Part shown: positions 52,643-60,452 of the stretch, in pieces
How the letters are laid out: the number at the start of each line of letters is the position of its first letter
Numbering within the stretch: the first letter of the stretch is position 1
DNA from: an uncultured Eggerthellaceae bacterium
Lineage (GTDB): Bacteria > Actinomycetota > Coriobacteriia > Coriobacteriales > Eggerthellaceae
Reading direction: 5' to 3'
Length of the DNA: 64,000 bases
Assembly: GCA_944321455.1 (NCBI GenBank)
Contig: CALULI010000009.1
Coordinates: 121,523-185,522, forward strand
Notes under the pieces: generated by a model
Databases searched by the model: none
What the model was told of the DNA's origin: nothing
What the model saw: only the letters and a program-made list of their open reading frames with translations
Position numbers and translations under genes: made by a program

Positions 52643-53911
52643 ATGGCCGAAGAAATTATTGTTGCGCATGAAAGTGAAAACGTTTCTGGTGTCGTACAAA
52701 TTGGCGGCGCTAAAAATTCTGCATTGAAGTTGATTGCGGCTTCGTTGTTGGGTCAAGGCAAAACGGTTATTCACAATGTGCCTCATATTTCTGATATTCA
52801 TATTATGTCTGAGGTATTGCGCAGCTTAGGCGCAACCGTTTCGTGGGAAAACCACACCCTTACGGTTGATACGACAGATGCTGAAGGCTACAAAACGCCT
52901 TACGAATTGGTCTCTAAGATGCGTGCAAGCATTTCCATCTTGGGTCCGTTGATTGGTCGTCAGGGTCGTGCGTGCGTTGCTATGCCAGGTGGCTGCCAGA
53001 TTGGTGCACGCAAGATTGATATGCACCTTAAGGTGCTTCAGGCCTTGGGTGTTGAATTCTCAAGCAGTCATGGTTATCTCAACGCTACCACCCCCAATGG
53101 CCTTCATAACGCCAATGTGATTCTGGAATTTCCAAGCGTTGGTGCAACCGAAAACATGCTGATGGCAGCAGTAACGGTTGAAGGTGTTTCTACTATTGAT
53201 AACGCTGCACGTGAGCCAGAAATTGTTGATCTGGCAAACATGCTCAATGAAATGGGCGCCAAGGTGGAAGGCGCTGGTACCTCATGCATTACCATTACTG
53301 GTGTTCCCCTAGAGGATTTTCGCCCCTGTGAACACACCACGGTGGGGGATCGTATTGAAGCAGGTACGTTCTTAACAGCAGGCGCTCTTTTGGGTGGTCC
53401 TGTGACGGCGGAGGGCATTGATCCATCCTTTTTGCGCATGGCGCTTATGAAGTTCGAAGCAATGGGATGTGGCGTTTCAACAACCGAAAACTCAATCACG
53501 GTTGGTCGCACGCAGCCTTTGCGTGCAATTGATATCCAGACGCTTCCTCATCCCGGTTTTCCTACCGACTTGCAGGCGCAGTTTATGCTGTTAGCGGCGG
53601 TTGCGCAGGGCAATTCGGTTATTTCGGAAAACATCTTTGAGAATCGTTTTATGTTTGCCTCCGAACTTAACCGCATGGGTGCTGATATTACGGTTGAAGG
53701 TCACCATGCTCTTGTTCAGGGAGTCAAGCGCTTGCAAGGCGCTCCTGTTTCTTCAACCGACTTGCGCGGTGGCGCAGCACTTGTTATTGCAGGACTTGCC
53801 GCTGAAGGTGAAACGCGCATCTATGAAATTCACCATATTGATCGCGGCTATGAAGACTATGTTGGCAAGCTGCAGTCATTGGGTGCACGGGTAGAGCGTG
53901 TTACTCTATAA
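52643..53911 (+). CDS. murA: UDP-N-acetylglucosamine 1-carboxyvinyltransferase
   Basis: First committed enzyme of peptidoglycan synthesis, transferring enolpyruvate from PEP to UDP-GlcNAc. The active-site cysteine is present in [12 protein letters not shown], so the enzyme should be of the fosfomycin-sensitive type. The N-terminal [16 protein letters not shown] and the late [14 protein letters not shown] are standard. It has 422 residues. AAAAGGAA lies before ATG 52643. A second MurA paralogue, common in Gram-positives, was not seen here. Confidence 0.96.
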   Translation: MAEEIIVAHESENVSGVVQIGGAKNSALKLIAASLLGQGKTVIHNVPHISDIHIMSEVLRSLGATVSWENHTLTVDTTDAEGYKTPYELVSKMRASISILGPLIGRQGRACVAMPGGCQIGARKIDMHLKVLQALGVEFSSSHGYLNATTPNGLHNANVILEFPSVGATENMLMAAVTVEGVSTIDNAAREPEIVDLANMLNEMGAKVEGAGTSCITITGVPLEDFRPCEHTTVGDRIEAGTFLTAGALLGGPVTAEGIDPSFLRMALMKFEAMGCGVSTTENSITVGRTQPLRAIDIQTLPHPGFPTDLQAQFMLLAAVAQGNSVISENIFENRFMFASELNRMGADITVEGHHALVQGVKRLQGAPVSSTDLRGGAALVIAGLAAEGETRIYEIHHIDRGYEDYVGKLQSLGARVERVTL

Positions 53912-53958
53912 TGGTTTTTCCTTACAGGAACGCAATACGCAAACATTAGAGGTTAAGA

Positions 53959-55563
53959 GTGGTTCAAAGACGTCCGCGTCGATCAACTAGGCGTGATCGC
54001 TGGGAAGATTCGGTAATTGGCACACATGCATCTTCGTCGAGTAGTCGTCCTACTCGTAGATCAGTGCGTCCTGCTGCTCATTCGGATAGACGCTCTTCTG
54101 CTCAAGATCCACGTCGTCCATCCGCTCAATCGCCGCGGTCCTCTTCGCATTCTTCGGCACGTCCGTCGGCGCGCCCATCACGCCCATCACGATCGGCGCA
54201 GCCTCACGCGCATGCGGCGCGTCCTTCACGTCGTCAAAGGTCTTCGTATGAACGACGCAGCCACGAGATTCGCCAGATGCACGTTGATACGCATTCGGTT
54301 GATGGCAAGCAGAGTGCTCGTAGGCGTCAGACGCGCGCAGAAGATGTGATGCGCAATCGCAGCCGCAAAGGCATTATTTTAGGCATTGTGGTGGTTATTG
54401 CCATTATCGCTATTGCCTTTACGATTGGCTCTTGCGTATATCGCGGATCGCTTTCTTCCAATATGTCCATTGAAGATAGTTCTGTTTCAGGACAGCTGGT
54501 AGCTCCCGCATCTGATCAAGACGTGAGCTATACCCTTGTAGCGGGCATTGCTCATAGTAATACGCAATCAGAGACGGCAAGCTATCTGTCGCTTGTGCGC
54601 GTTGATCCTGGCAACAACAAGCTTTCGCTGGTCAATATTCCTAACAATATTCAGGTAAACGTTAATGATTCGACGCAGTGCATGTTGCGCGATATTCCTC
54701 ATGTTTCTGACGAAGGCGCGCTTGTTCATGCGGTGGCATCGCTGACAGGCATTGATGTGAACCACTATGTTCGCATTGATGACGAAGGTTTTGTCAGCTT
54801 GGTTGATTCGCTCGGCGGCATTGATGTTAACGTTGCTCAGGCAGTGGATGACCCACGCGTGAGCCACTACGTCATTGACGTGGGAGAGCAGACGCTCAAT
54901 GGCGAACAGGCGCTCACCTATGTCAGCGCCCGCAACTACACTAACCCGCAAACCACGCGCGCGTCCATTCAAAACCAAGTTTTGACAGCACTGGTCGATA
55001 AGATGACATCCCAGGGCGGTCTTAGTTCTATTGCCTCAGCAGATCAGCTGTCGTCTCTTATTCAAACGGACATGAACTACGATGCCCTTTCGCGCTTTGC
55101 TTCCATTTACGCTAACGCCCAAGGTATTGAAACGGTTGATATGCCTGGTTCATCTTCTGTTTCGGGCGACCAAACGTATTTCTACGTCAACTCTTCAAGT
55201 TGGAACGCGCTTAAGGATCGCTTTACCAACGGTCAAGGCCTGACCGAAGAAGTAGACACGAGCGGGGTAGACAAGAGCGCACTGACCGTTGTGGTGCTGA
55301 ATGGTTCTGGCATTGACGGCTTTGCATCAGAGGCTTCCGCTAAGCTTACTGCCGCGGGATACAACGTAACCGAGACGGGCAATGCCGAACAGTATGTCTA
55401 TGATGAAACCTTGGTAATTTATCGCGAAGAGTCAGATGCTACGGCAGCAGAAGCGGTGGTAGCGGACTTAGGCATTGGTCGCGCTGTTTCGGCAAGTGTC
55501 TATTATTCGTTGAATTCCAATATTCAGGTTGTTGTTGGCAAAGACTGGACACCGTCAGGTTAA
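53959..55563 (+). CDS. LytR-CpsA-Psr family ligase with LytR_C domain
   Basis: This cell-wall enzyme attaches anionic glycopolymers (teichoic acid-like or capsular) to peptidoglycan. The N-terminal 130 residues are an Arg/Ser/Pro/His-rich cytoplasmic tail with repeated ARPS- and RPSR-type units. A transmembrane helix follows at about 134-156. The LCP domain covers about 200-345 (SLVRVDPGNNKLSLVNIPNN, GGIDVNV, GEQTLNGEQALTYVSARN), and LytR_C about 440-520 (VVVLNGSGIDGFAS). The start is GTG 53959 after AGAGG. The end of the gene lies inside a 30-bp tandem repeat that continues past the stop. Confidence 0.9.
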   Translation: MVQRRPRRSTRRDRWEDSVIGTHASSSSSRPTRRSVRPAAHSDRRSSAQDPRRPSAQSPRSSSHSSARPSARPSRPSRSAQPHAHAARPSRRQRSSYERRSHEIRQMHVDTHSVDGKQSARRRQTRAEDVMRNRSRKGIILGIVVVIAIIAIAFTIGSCVYRGSLSSNMSIEDSSVSGQLVAPASDQDVSYTLVAGIAHSNTQSETASYLSLVRVDPGNNKLSLVNIPNNIQVNVNDSTQCMLRDIPHVSDEGALVHAVASLTGIDVNHYVRIDDEGFVSLVDSLGGIDVNVAQAVDDPRVSHYVIDVGEQTLNGEQALTYVSARNYTNPQTTRASIQNQVLTALVDKMTSQGGLSSIASADQLSSLIQTDMNYDALSRFASIYANAQGIETVDMPGSSSVSGDQTYFYVNSSSWNALKDRFTNGQGLTEEVDTSGVDKSALTVVVLNGSGIDGFASEASAKLTAAGYNVTETGNAEQYVYDETLVIYREESDATAAEAVVADLGIGRAVSASVYYSLNSNIQVVVGKDWTPSG

Positions 55564-55630
55564 GTTTCCAAAGATTGGACACCGCTTGGTTTACGTTTCT
55601 AGAGGCTGGACGCCATCGGGTTACGTTTCC
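55541..55630 (+). repeat. Three-copy 30-bp tandem repeat across the lytR stop codon
   Basis: Units begin at about 55541, 55571 and 55601 with a shared pattern AAGA(C/T)TGGACACCG followed by GGTTTACGTTTC. The first encodes the last residues (KDWTPSG) and the stop; the second and third are diverged copies in the non-coding region. Small insertions shift the third by one base. Confidence 0.8.
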
Positions 55631-55804
55631 GCCGAGTTAAATTTAACCTCCTTTGCTCTATAGTTCATGAGATAGCGCACTAAGAAACCGTATAATCATG
55701 CACACATATATCAGCTCTATATCAGCTTGTTTGATGATTTCTCTCCGCACTGTTGTGACAGGCGGATAGGTGGAACAATAGATAAAAGAAAAGGAGAACA
55801 AAGC

Positions 55805-56635
55805 GTGTATCCCATAGTTGAAACCGAAGCGCTTAGCAGTGCTGCTCACAAATTGGTGGTTTCAGCACCGGCTATTGCTAAGAAAGTGCTTCCTGGACAG
55901 TTCATTATGTTGCGTATTGACGAAGAAGGGGAGCGCATTCCTCTGACCGTTAACGATAGTGATCCTGAAGCAGGCACAATCACGCTTATTTTCCAACCTG
56001 TTGGTGCTACCACCATGCAGCTTGAAACCATGAAGGCTGGTGAAGCGCTGCTTGACGTTGTTGGTCCGCTGGGTAATCCAACCGAACTTGAAGGCGCTAC
56101 CCGCGCATGCGTTATCGGCGGCGGCTTAGGTGCAGCTATTGCCTATCCTCAGGCTAAGTGGCTCCACGAACACGGCATCAGCGTTGACGTTATTGTTGGT
56201 TTCCGCTCTAAGGACATCATTATTCTTGAAGATGAATTCAAGGCAGTTGCTGATAACCTCATCATCATGACTGATGACGGCAGCAACGGTAACCAGGGCT
56301 TTGTTAACGTAGGTCTGCAAAAGCAGATTGATGCTGGTGTTGACTATGACCTGGTCTTGGCCATTGGTCCTGTCATCATGATGAAGACCGTTGCTGAAGT
56401 AACCCGTCCTCTTGGTATCAAGACGCTCGTTTCGCTCAACCCCATCATGATCGACGGCACGGGCATGTGCGGTGGTTGTCGCGTTAAGGTTGGCGGCGAA
56501 TACAAGCATGCTTGCGTTGATGGTCCTGACTTTGATGGCCATCAGGTTGATTATGACGAAGTTATGCGTCGCAATAGGCAGTTCACAACTCAGGAAGCAC
56601 AAGCTCGCGACCACGTTTGCAAGCTGGGAAGGTAA
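55805..56635 (+). CDS. nfnA: NfnA-type ferredoxin/NAD-linked oxidoreductase subunit (PyrK-like)
   Basis: This FAD- and NAD-binding protein of 276 residues has a ferredoxin-reductase fold: residues 1-95 bind FAD (LPGQFIMLRIDEEGERIPLTV), 100-215 bind NAD (CVIGGGLGAAIAYPQAKWL), and the C-terminus has a [2Fe-2S] site with C222, C225 and C237 plus D217. PyrK belongs to the same family, but the glutamate-synthase-like partner gene directly downstream and the absence of pyrD point to NfnA. It probably acts in electron bifurcation between NADH, NADPH and ferredoxin. The start is GTG 55805 after AAAAGGAGA. Confidence 0.82.
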   Translation: MYPIVETEALSSAAHKLVVSAPAIAKKVLPGQFIMLRIDEEGERIPLTVNDSDPEAGTITLIFQPVGATTMQLETMKAGEALLDVVGPLGNPTELEGATRACVIGGGLGAAIAYPQAKWLHEHGISVDVIVGFRSKDIIILEDEFKAVADNLIIMTDDGSNGNQGFVNVGLQKQIDAGVDYDLVLAIGPVIMMKTVAEVTRPLGIKTLVSLNPIMIDGTGMCGGCRVKVGGEYKHACVDGPDFDGHQVDYDEVMRRNRQFTTQEAQARDHVCKLGR

Positions 56636-56641
56636 TGCGCA

Positions 56642-58090
56642 ATGGCAACAAAGTACAATATGCAAGCTGAAAAAACTCCTATTGCAGAGCAGGATCCTGT
56701 TGTTCGCGCATCAAACTTTGATGAAGTTGCGCTGGGCTACACGCTTGAAGAAGCTATCAACGAAGCAAATCGATGCATTCAGTGCCCCAAGAAGCCCTGC
56801 GTGTCAGGATGCCCTGTTGGCGTACCTATTCCTGAATTCATGAAAGAACTGGCAGAAGGCAATGTTGCTCGTGCCTACGCTATTGTGCGTGCAGCAAATA
56901 CGCTTCCTGCTATTTGTGGTCGTGTCTGCCCCCAGGAAACACAGTGCGAAGGCGTTTGCACGCGCGGTCGCAAGGGCGATCCTGTTGGTATTGGTCGTTT
57001 GGAGCGCTTCGTTGCTGACTGGGCGCTTGATAATCCTGAAGAAGCAGCAGCTGCTCTTGCTGCCTACACGCAGGAAACGGAAGAAGGCCAAGAATACACT
57101 GCACAGAAACTCAGCCAATACAAGGTTGCGCTTATTGGTTCTGGTCCTGCATCGCTGACGTGCGCGGGTGAGCTGGCCAAGCGCGGCGTGAAGGTTACGG
57201 TTTTTGAGGCACTTCATGCGGTTGGTGGCGTGCTGGTATACGGCATTCCAGAATTCCGCCTTCCTAAGGATTTGGTTGCACGTGAAGTAGCCGCTATCAC
57301 GGATCTTGGTGTTACCTTCGAAATGGATGCCGTTGTTGGTAAGCTCTACACCATTGAAGAACTTCGCGAAGAGCAGGGCTTTGATGCCATCTTTATTGGT
57401 ACGGGCGCTGGCTTGCCAATGTATTTGGGTATTGAAGGCGAAGCGCTCAACGGCGTCATGGTTGCCAACGAGCTCTTGACGCGCGTCAACCTGATGAAGG
57501 CATTCCGCTTCCCTGAGTATCACACCCCTGTGTATGCAGGTAAAAAGTGCGTTGTTGTTGGTGGCGGTAACGTTGCAATGGACGCAGCGCGTACGGCTAA
57601 GCGCTTAGGCGCCGACGTAACCATTGTCTATCGACGCTCCATGACAGAAATGCCTGCCCGTGAAGAAGAAATTCATCACGCTGAAGAAGAAGGTATCCAC
57701 TTCAATATTCTGACCAATCCTGTTCGTGCTCTTGGTAACGACGAAGGCTGGATCGAAGGTCTTGAGTGTGTTCGTATGGAATTGGGCGAACCTGATGAAT
57801 CAGGTCGTCGCCGCCCTGTAGAAATTGAGGGCAGCAACTTCGTGATTGACTGCGACATGCTAGTTGTTGCTATTGGTTCGCGTACCAATCCGCTGATTGG
57901 CAACACGACCGAAGGCCTTGAGGTAACCAAGCGCGGTCCTATCGTGGTTGATGAAGCCACGGGCGCAACGTCTCTGCCTGGCGTCTTTGCGGGCGGCGAC
58001 GTCGCAACGGGTGCTGCTACCGTTATCTTGGCTATGGGTGCTGGCAAGGCTGCTGCAAAGGGCATTGTCGATTACCTGCTGCAGGATTAA
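56642..58090 (+). CDS. nfnB: NfnB-type (glutamate synthase small-chain-like) flavoprotein
   Basis: This 482-residue protein has an N-terminal cysteine-rich domain for two [4Fe-4S] clusters (RCIQCPKKPCVSGCP and CGRVCPQETQCEGVCTRG) and two Rossmann FAD/NADPH domains (ALIGSGPASLTCAGELAKRG and VVVGGGNVAMDAARTAKRLG). Such proteins are often annotated as GltD or homotetrameric GltA. Together with the preceding NfnA-like gene, six bases upstream, it forms the NfnAB pair that couples NADPH oxidation to NADH and ferredoxin reduction or the reverse. No glutamate synthase large subunit is nearby. Confidence 0.88.
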   Translation: MATKYNMQAEKTPIAEQDPVVRASNFDEVALGYTLEEAINEANRCIQCPKKPCVSGCPVGVPIPEFMKELAEGNVARAYAIVRAANTLPAICGRVCPQETQCEGVCTRGRKGDPVGIGRLERFVADWALDNPEEAAAALAAYTQETEEGQEYTAQKLSQYKVALIGSGPASLTCAGELAKRGVKVTVFEALHAVGGVLVYGIPEFRLPKDLVAREVAAITDLGVTFEMDAVVGKLYTIEELREEQGFDAIFIGTGAGLPMYLGIEGEALNGVMVANELLTRVNLMKAFRFPEYHTPVYAGKKCVVVGGGNVAMDAARTAKRLGADVTIVYRRSMTEMPAREEEIHHAEEEGIHFNILTNPVRALGNDEGWIEGLECVRMELGEPDESGRRRPVEIEGSNFVIDCDMLVVAIGSRTNPLIGNTTEGLEVTKRGPIVVDEATGATSLPGVFAGGDVATGAATVILAMGAGKAAAKGIVDYLLQD

Positions 58091-58099
58091 CAGAAGGTC

Positions 58100-59440
58100 T
58101 TGACGGTAGCGGTGTCGCACGATCAGATAAACACAACAGCGGACAAGCGTGATTCGTTTGATCCGATTGCCTATATCAATACGCCCCGATGGAACATGGT
58201 TTCACCGGGGCTTACTCGTATCGCTGAGCTTCTTGAGGGGTTGGGAAACCCCCAGAATCGCCTGCGCTTTGTGCACGTTGCAGGAACTAACGGCAAGGGT
58301 TCGACCTGTGCAATGGTGGCGCAAATTCTCCAAGAAGCAGGATATACGGTAGGTCTTTTTACGAGCCCCTACCTCATTCATTTTGAAGAGCGTATTCGCA
58401 TCAACGGTGTGCCCATTTCGCTTGAGCGCTTGCGTGAAGTGACCATTGCGGTTCGCGAAGTAGCGGAAACCATGGCGGATCATCCCACCGAATTTGAGCT
58501 GATGACCGCCGTTGCTTTTCTCTATTTTGCCCAAGAAGCTTGCGATATCGTGGTAGCTGAGGTGGGCTTAGGCGGTCGCCTTGATTCAACCAACTGCATT
58601 TCAACCGTCGAAGTATCAGCCATTGCTAATATTTCCTACGATCACAAGGCGCTTCTGGGTAACACGCTGGCAGAAATTGCAGGCGAAAAAGCAGGCATTA
58701 TAAAGCAGGGAGTTAAGGTGATGTCTGCTGAGCAGCCTCAAGAAGCATGGCAGGTTATTGCCCAACGCGCCCAAGATCTTTCAGCCCCGCTTGCTTGTGT
58801 TGATCTTCAGGCGCTTTCAGGCACCAATGAATCGTTTGCTTATAAAGGTCGTCATCATCTTTCTCTTACATTGGCAGCACGCTATCAAATGAACAACGCC
58901 GCCTTGGCACTTGAAGTGATTGACGTCTTGCGTGATAGTGGCTGGCGCATTTCTGAAGAGGCAATCTATCAAGGTCTTAAAAACACGGTGTGGCATGGTC
59001 GGTTTGAAGTGCTGCGCACCAATCCGACTTTCATCATTGATGGCGCTCACAATAGCGAAGGGGTCGATGCGCTGGTTGATTCGCTCCAAAGCTTCTATGA
59101 CCAAAAGATCATTTTTATTCTGGGCGTCATGGAAGACAAAGACTATCCCGAAATGCTTGAGAAAATTCTGCCATTAGGTAAAGCATTCATAGCGGTGCAA
59201 CCCAACAATCCCCGCGCCCTTTCTGTCTATAAGCTGGCGCGAAGCATTCGCTTTACAGGTCAAGAATTGCTGGGTTGTTCTGCCTGTATTAGACCGTACG
59301 AAGCCAAAACTATTGAAGATGGGGTTCGTCAGGCACTTTCACTTGCTGAAGAAAATGATGTTATCTGCGCGTGCGGGAGCCTCTATTATCTCGGTGATGT
59401 GGTAGCTGCGCTTGATACACTTGATTCAAAGCACAGTTAG
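58100..59440 (+). CDS. folC: Bifunctional folylpolyglutamate/dihydrofolate synthase
   Basis: Mur-ligase-fold enzyme that adds glutamate to dihydropteroate and then to folates. It has 446 residues. The P-loop region is HVAGTNGKGSTCAMVA, followed by TSPYLIHFEERIRING and EVGLGGRLDSTNC, which are diagnostic. The start is TTG 58100 or GTG 58112; neither is well spaced from AGAAGG, so it is uncertain. It follows nfnB by nine bases. It completes the folate set begun by the folPK fusion at 24012. Confidence 0.95.
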   Translation: MTVAVSHDQINTTADKRDSFDPIAYINTPRWNMVSPGLTRIAELLEGLGNPQNRLRFVHVAGTNGKGSTCAMVAQILQEAGYTVGLFTSPYLIHFEERIRINGVPISLERLREVTIAVREVAETMADHPTEFELMTAVAFLYFAQEACDIVVAEVGLGGRLDSTNCISTVEVSAIANISYDHKALLGNTLAEIAGEKAGIIKQGVKVMSAEQPQEAWQVIAQRAQDLSAPLACVDLQALSGTNESFAYKGRHHLSLTLAARYQMNNAALALEVIDVLRDSGWRISEEAIYQGLKNTVWHGRFEVLRTNPTFIIDGAHNSEGVDALVDSLQSFYDQKIIFILGVMEDKDYPEMLEKILPLGKAFIAVQPNNPRALSVYKLARSIRFTGQELLGCSACIRPYEAKTIEDGVRQALSLAEENDVICACGSLYYLGDVVAALDTLDSKHS

Positions 59441-59473
59441 CGTTCGTGGAAATTTAGCGCTTACCTAACGTGA

Positions 59474-59504
59474 TTGCCCATAACAGGTCAGTTTGCGCTA
59501 TACT
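59474..59504 (+). promoter_or_regulatory. Candidate promoter of the SRP RNA
   Basis: TTGCCC (59474-59479) and TATACT (59499-59504) with a long 19-base spacer, ending 17 bases before the RNA stem begins. Confidence 0.4.
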
Positions 59505-59521
59505 GACACGCGATGTTTCGA

Positions 59522-59626
59522 GTATCTCGAACGGGCTTGGGCGGCGCCAAGTTCCGAACCTGGTCAGGTCCGGGAGGAAGCAGCCATAAGGGACCGCTGA
59601 CGAGCGCCCTTGCCTGTTCGGGATAC
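59522..59626 (+). ncRNA. ffs: Signal recognition particle RNA, small bacterial type (4.5S-like)
   Basis: The conserved SRP54-binding tip is present: CCTGGTCAGGTCC, then GGAGGAAGCAGCC. The flanks pair as one long hairpin, GTATC, CGAACGGGC and GGGCG on the 5' side with CGCCC, GCCTGTTCG and GATAC on the 3' side. A T6 run right after GATAC (59627) ends transcription. The RNA forms the signal recognition particle with Ffh and targets membrane proteins. In many Gram-positive genomes it lies next to dnaX; here a DedA gene is in between. Confidence 0.95.
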
Positions 59627-59652
59627 TTTTTCATTTAGTGAAGGGAATTACG

Positions 59653-60384
59653 TTGGAGATACTTCAGTTCTTCATTTCGTTGTTGCAGGATCCTCGTGGC
59701 GCTATTGCTGGTTGGATCATTACGCTTGGCCCTGTTCTTGTTTATTCTCCTCTTTTTGTCATTGTTTTTGTTGAGACAGGCTTGGTATTCTTCCCGTTTT
59801 TGCCAGGTGATTCTCTTTTGTTCGCGGCAGGTGTATTCTCTGCCGATGGTGGTGGACTTAACCTGATAGCAACGCTTTTGGTGTTTTATGCGGCTGCTAT
59901 TTTAGGCAATACGTCGAACTACTGGATTGCGCGCCTGTTTGGTTCACGCATTATTGACTCGGGTAAGGTTAAAGCGCTTACTCCTGAGCGCATGGCAAAG
60001 CTTGACCACTTTTTCGAACGGTATGGCGGCCTGACCATTGTTATTACGCGCTTCATGCCTTTCTTCCGTACCTTTGCTCCCTTTATTGCAGGCACGGGAC
60101 ACATGAATTTTGCCAAGTTTACGTTTTTTAACTGTATTGGCGGTATTGCATGGGTAACCCTGTTTGTAGGAGCGGGTTGTTTCTTTGGAGAGATTCCGTT
60201 TGTTCAAGAACACTTTGAGGTTATCATTTTGGGCATTGTTGCTGTTTCGGTTGCTCCTGCTCTTATTGGTGCTATCAAAGCGGCAATGGCTTCTCGCAAA
60301 TCGGGAACTCAGGCAGCACAAATCGAGGCTGCTGCTGATGCCGAACGCATCATGCGCGGCAAGCATGTTCGCAAAGATGACTAA
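59653..60384 (+). CDS. DedA-family membrane protein
   Basis: This 243-residue polytopic protein of the DedA (SNARE-associated) family may help polyprenyl-phosphate or lipid recycling. Motifs are ETGLVFFPFLPGDSLLF, GNTSNYWIARLFG, and RFMPFFRTFAPFIAGTGHM with its conserved arginines. The start is TTG 59653, six bases after AAGGGA; GTG 59638 is less well placed. The C-terminal 40 residues are charged. It lies between the SRP RNA and dnaX, with a terminator after it. Confidence 0.9.
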   Translation: MEILQFFISLLQDPRGAIAGWIITLGPVLVYSPLFVIVFVETGLVFFPFLPGDSLLFAAGVFSADGGGLNLIATLLVFYAAAILGNTSNYWIARLFGSRIIDSGKVKALTPERMAKLDHFFERYGGLTIVITRFMPFFRTFAPFIAGTGHMNFAKFTFFNCIGGIAWVTLFVGAGCFFGEIPFVQEHFEVIILGIVAVSVAPALIGAIKAAMASRKSGTQAAQIEAAADAERIMRGKHVRKDD

Positions 60385-60394
60385 CGTATGACAG

Positions 60395-60422
60395 GCGGCT
60401 CCTTTTTCGGGGGCTGCTTTTT
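60395..60422 (+). terminator. Terminator between the DedA gene and dnaX
   Basis: GCGGCTCC (60395-60402) pairs with GGGGCTGC (60410-60417, with wobble pairs) across a T-rich loop, followed by TTTTT. Confidence 0.8.
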
Positions 60423-60452
60423 CCTATTCGTCTATCAGTGAGGTAGATATCT

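Noticed and set aside
55805..56635. Pyrimidine synthesis PyrK
   Set aside because: No pyrD or other pyr gene is adjacent and the downstream partner is glutamate-synthase-like, so NfnA is the better reading.
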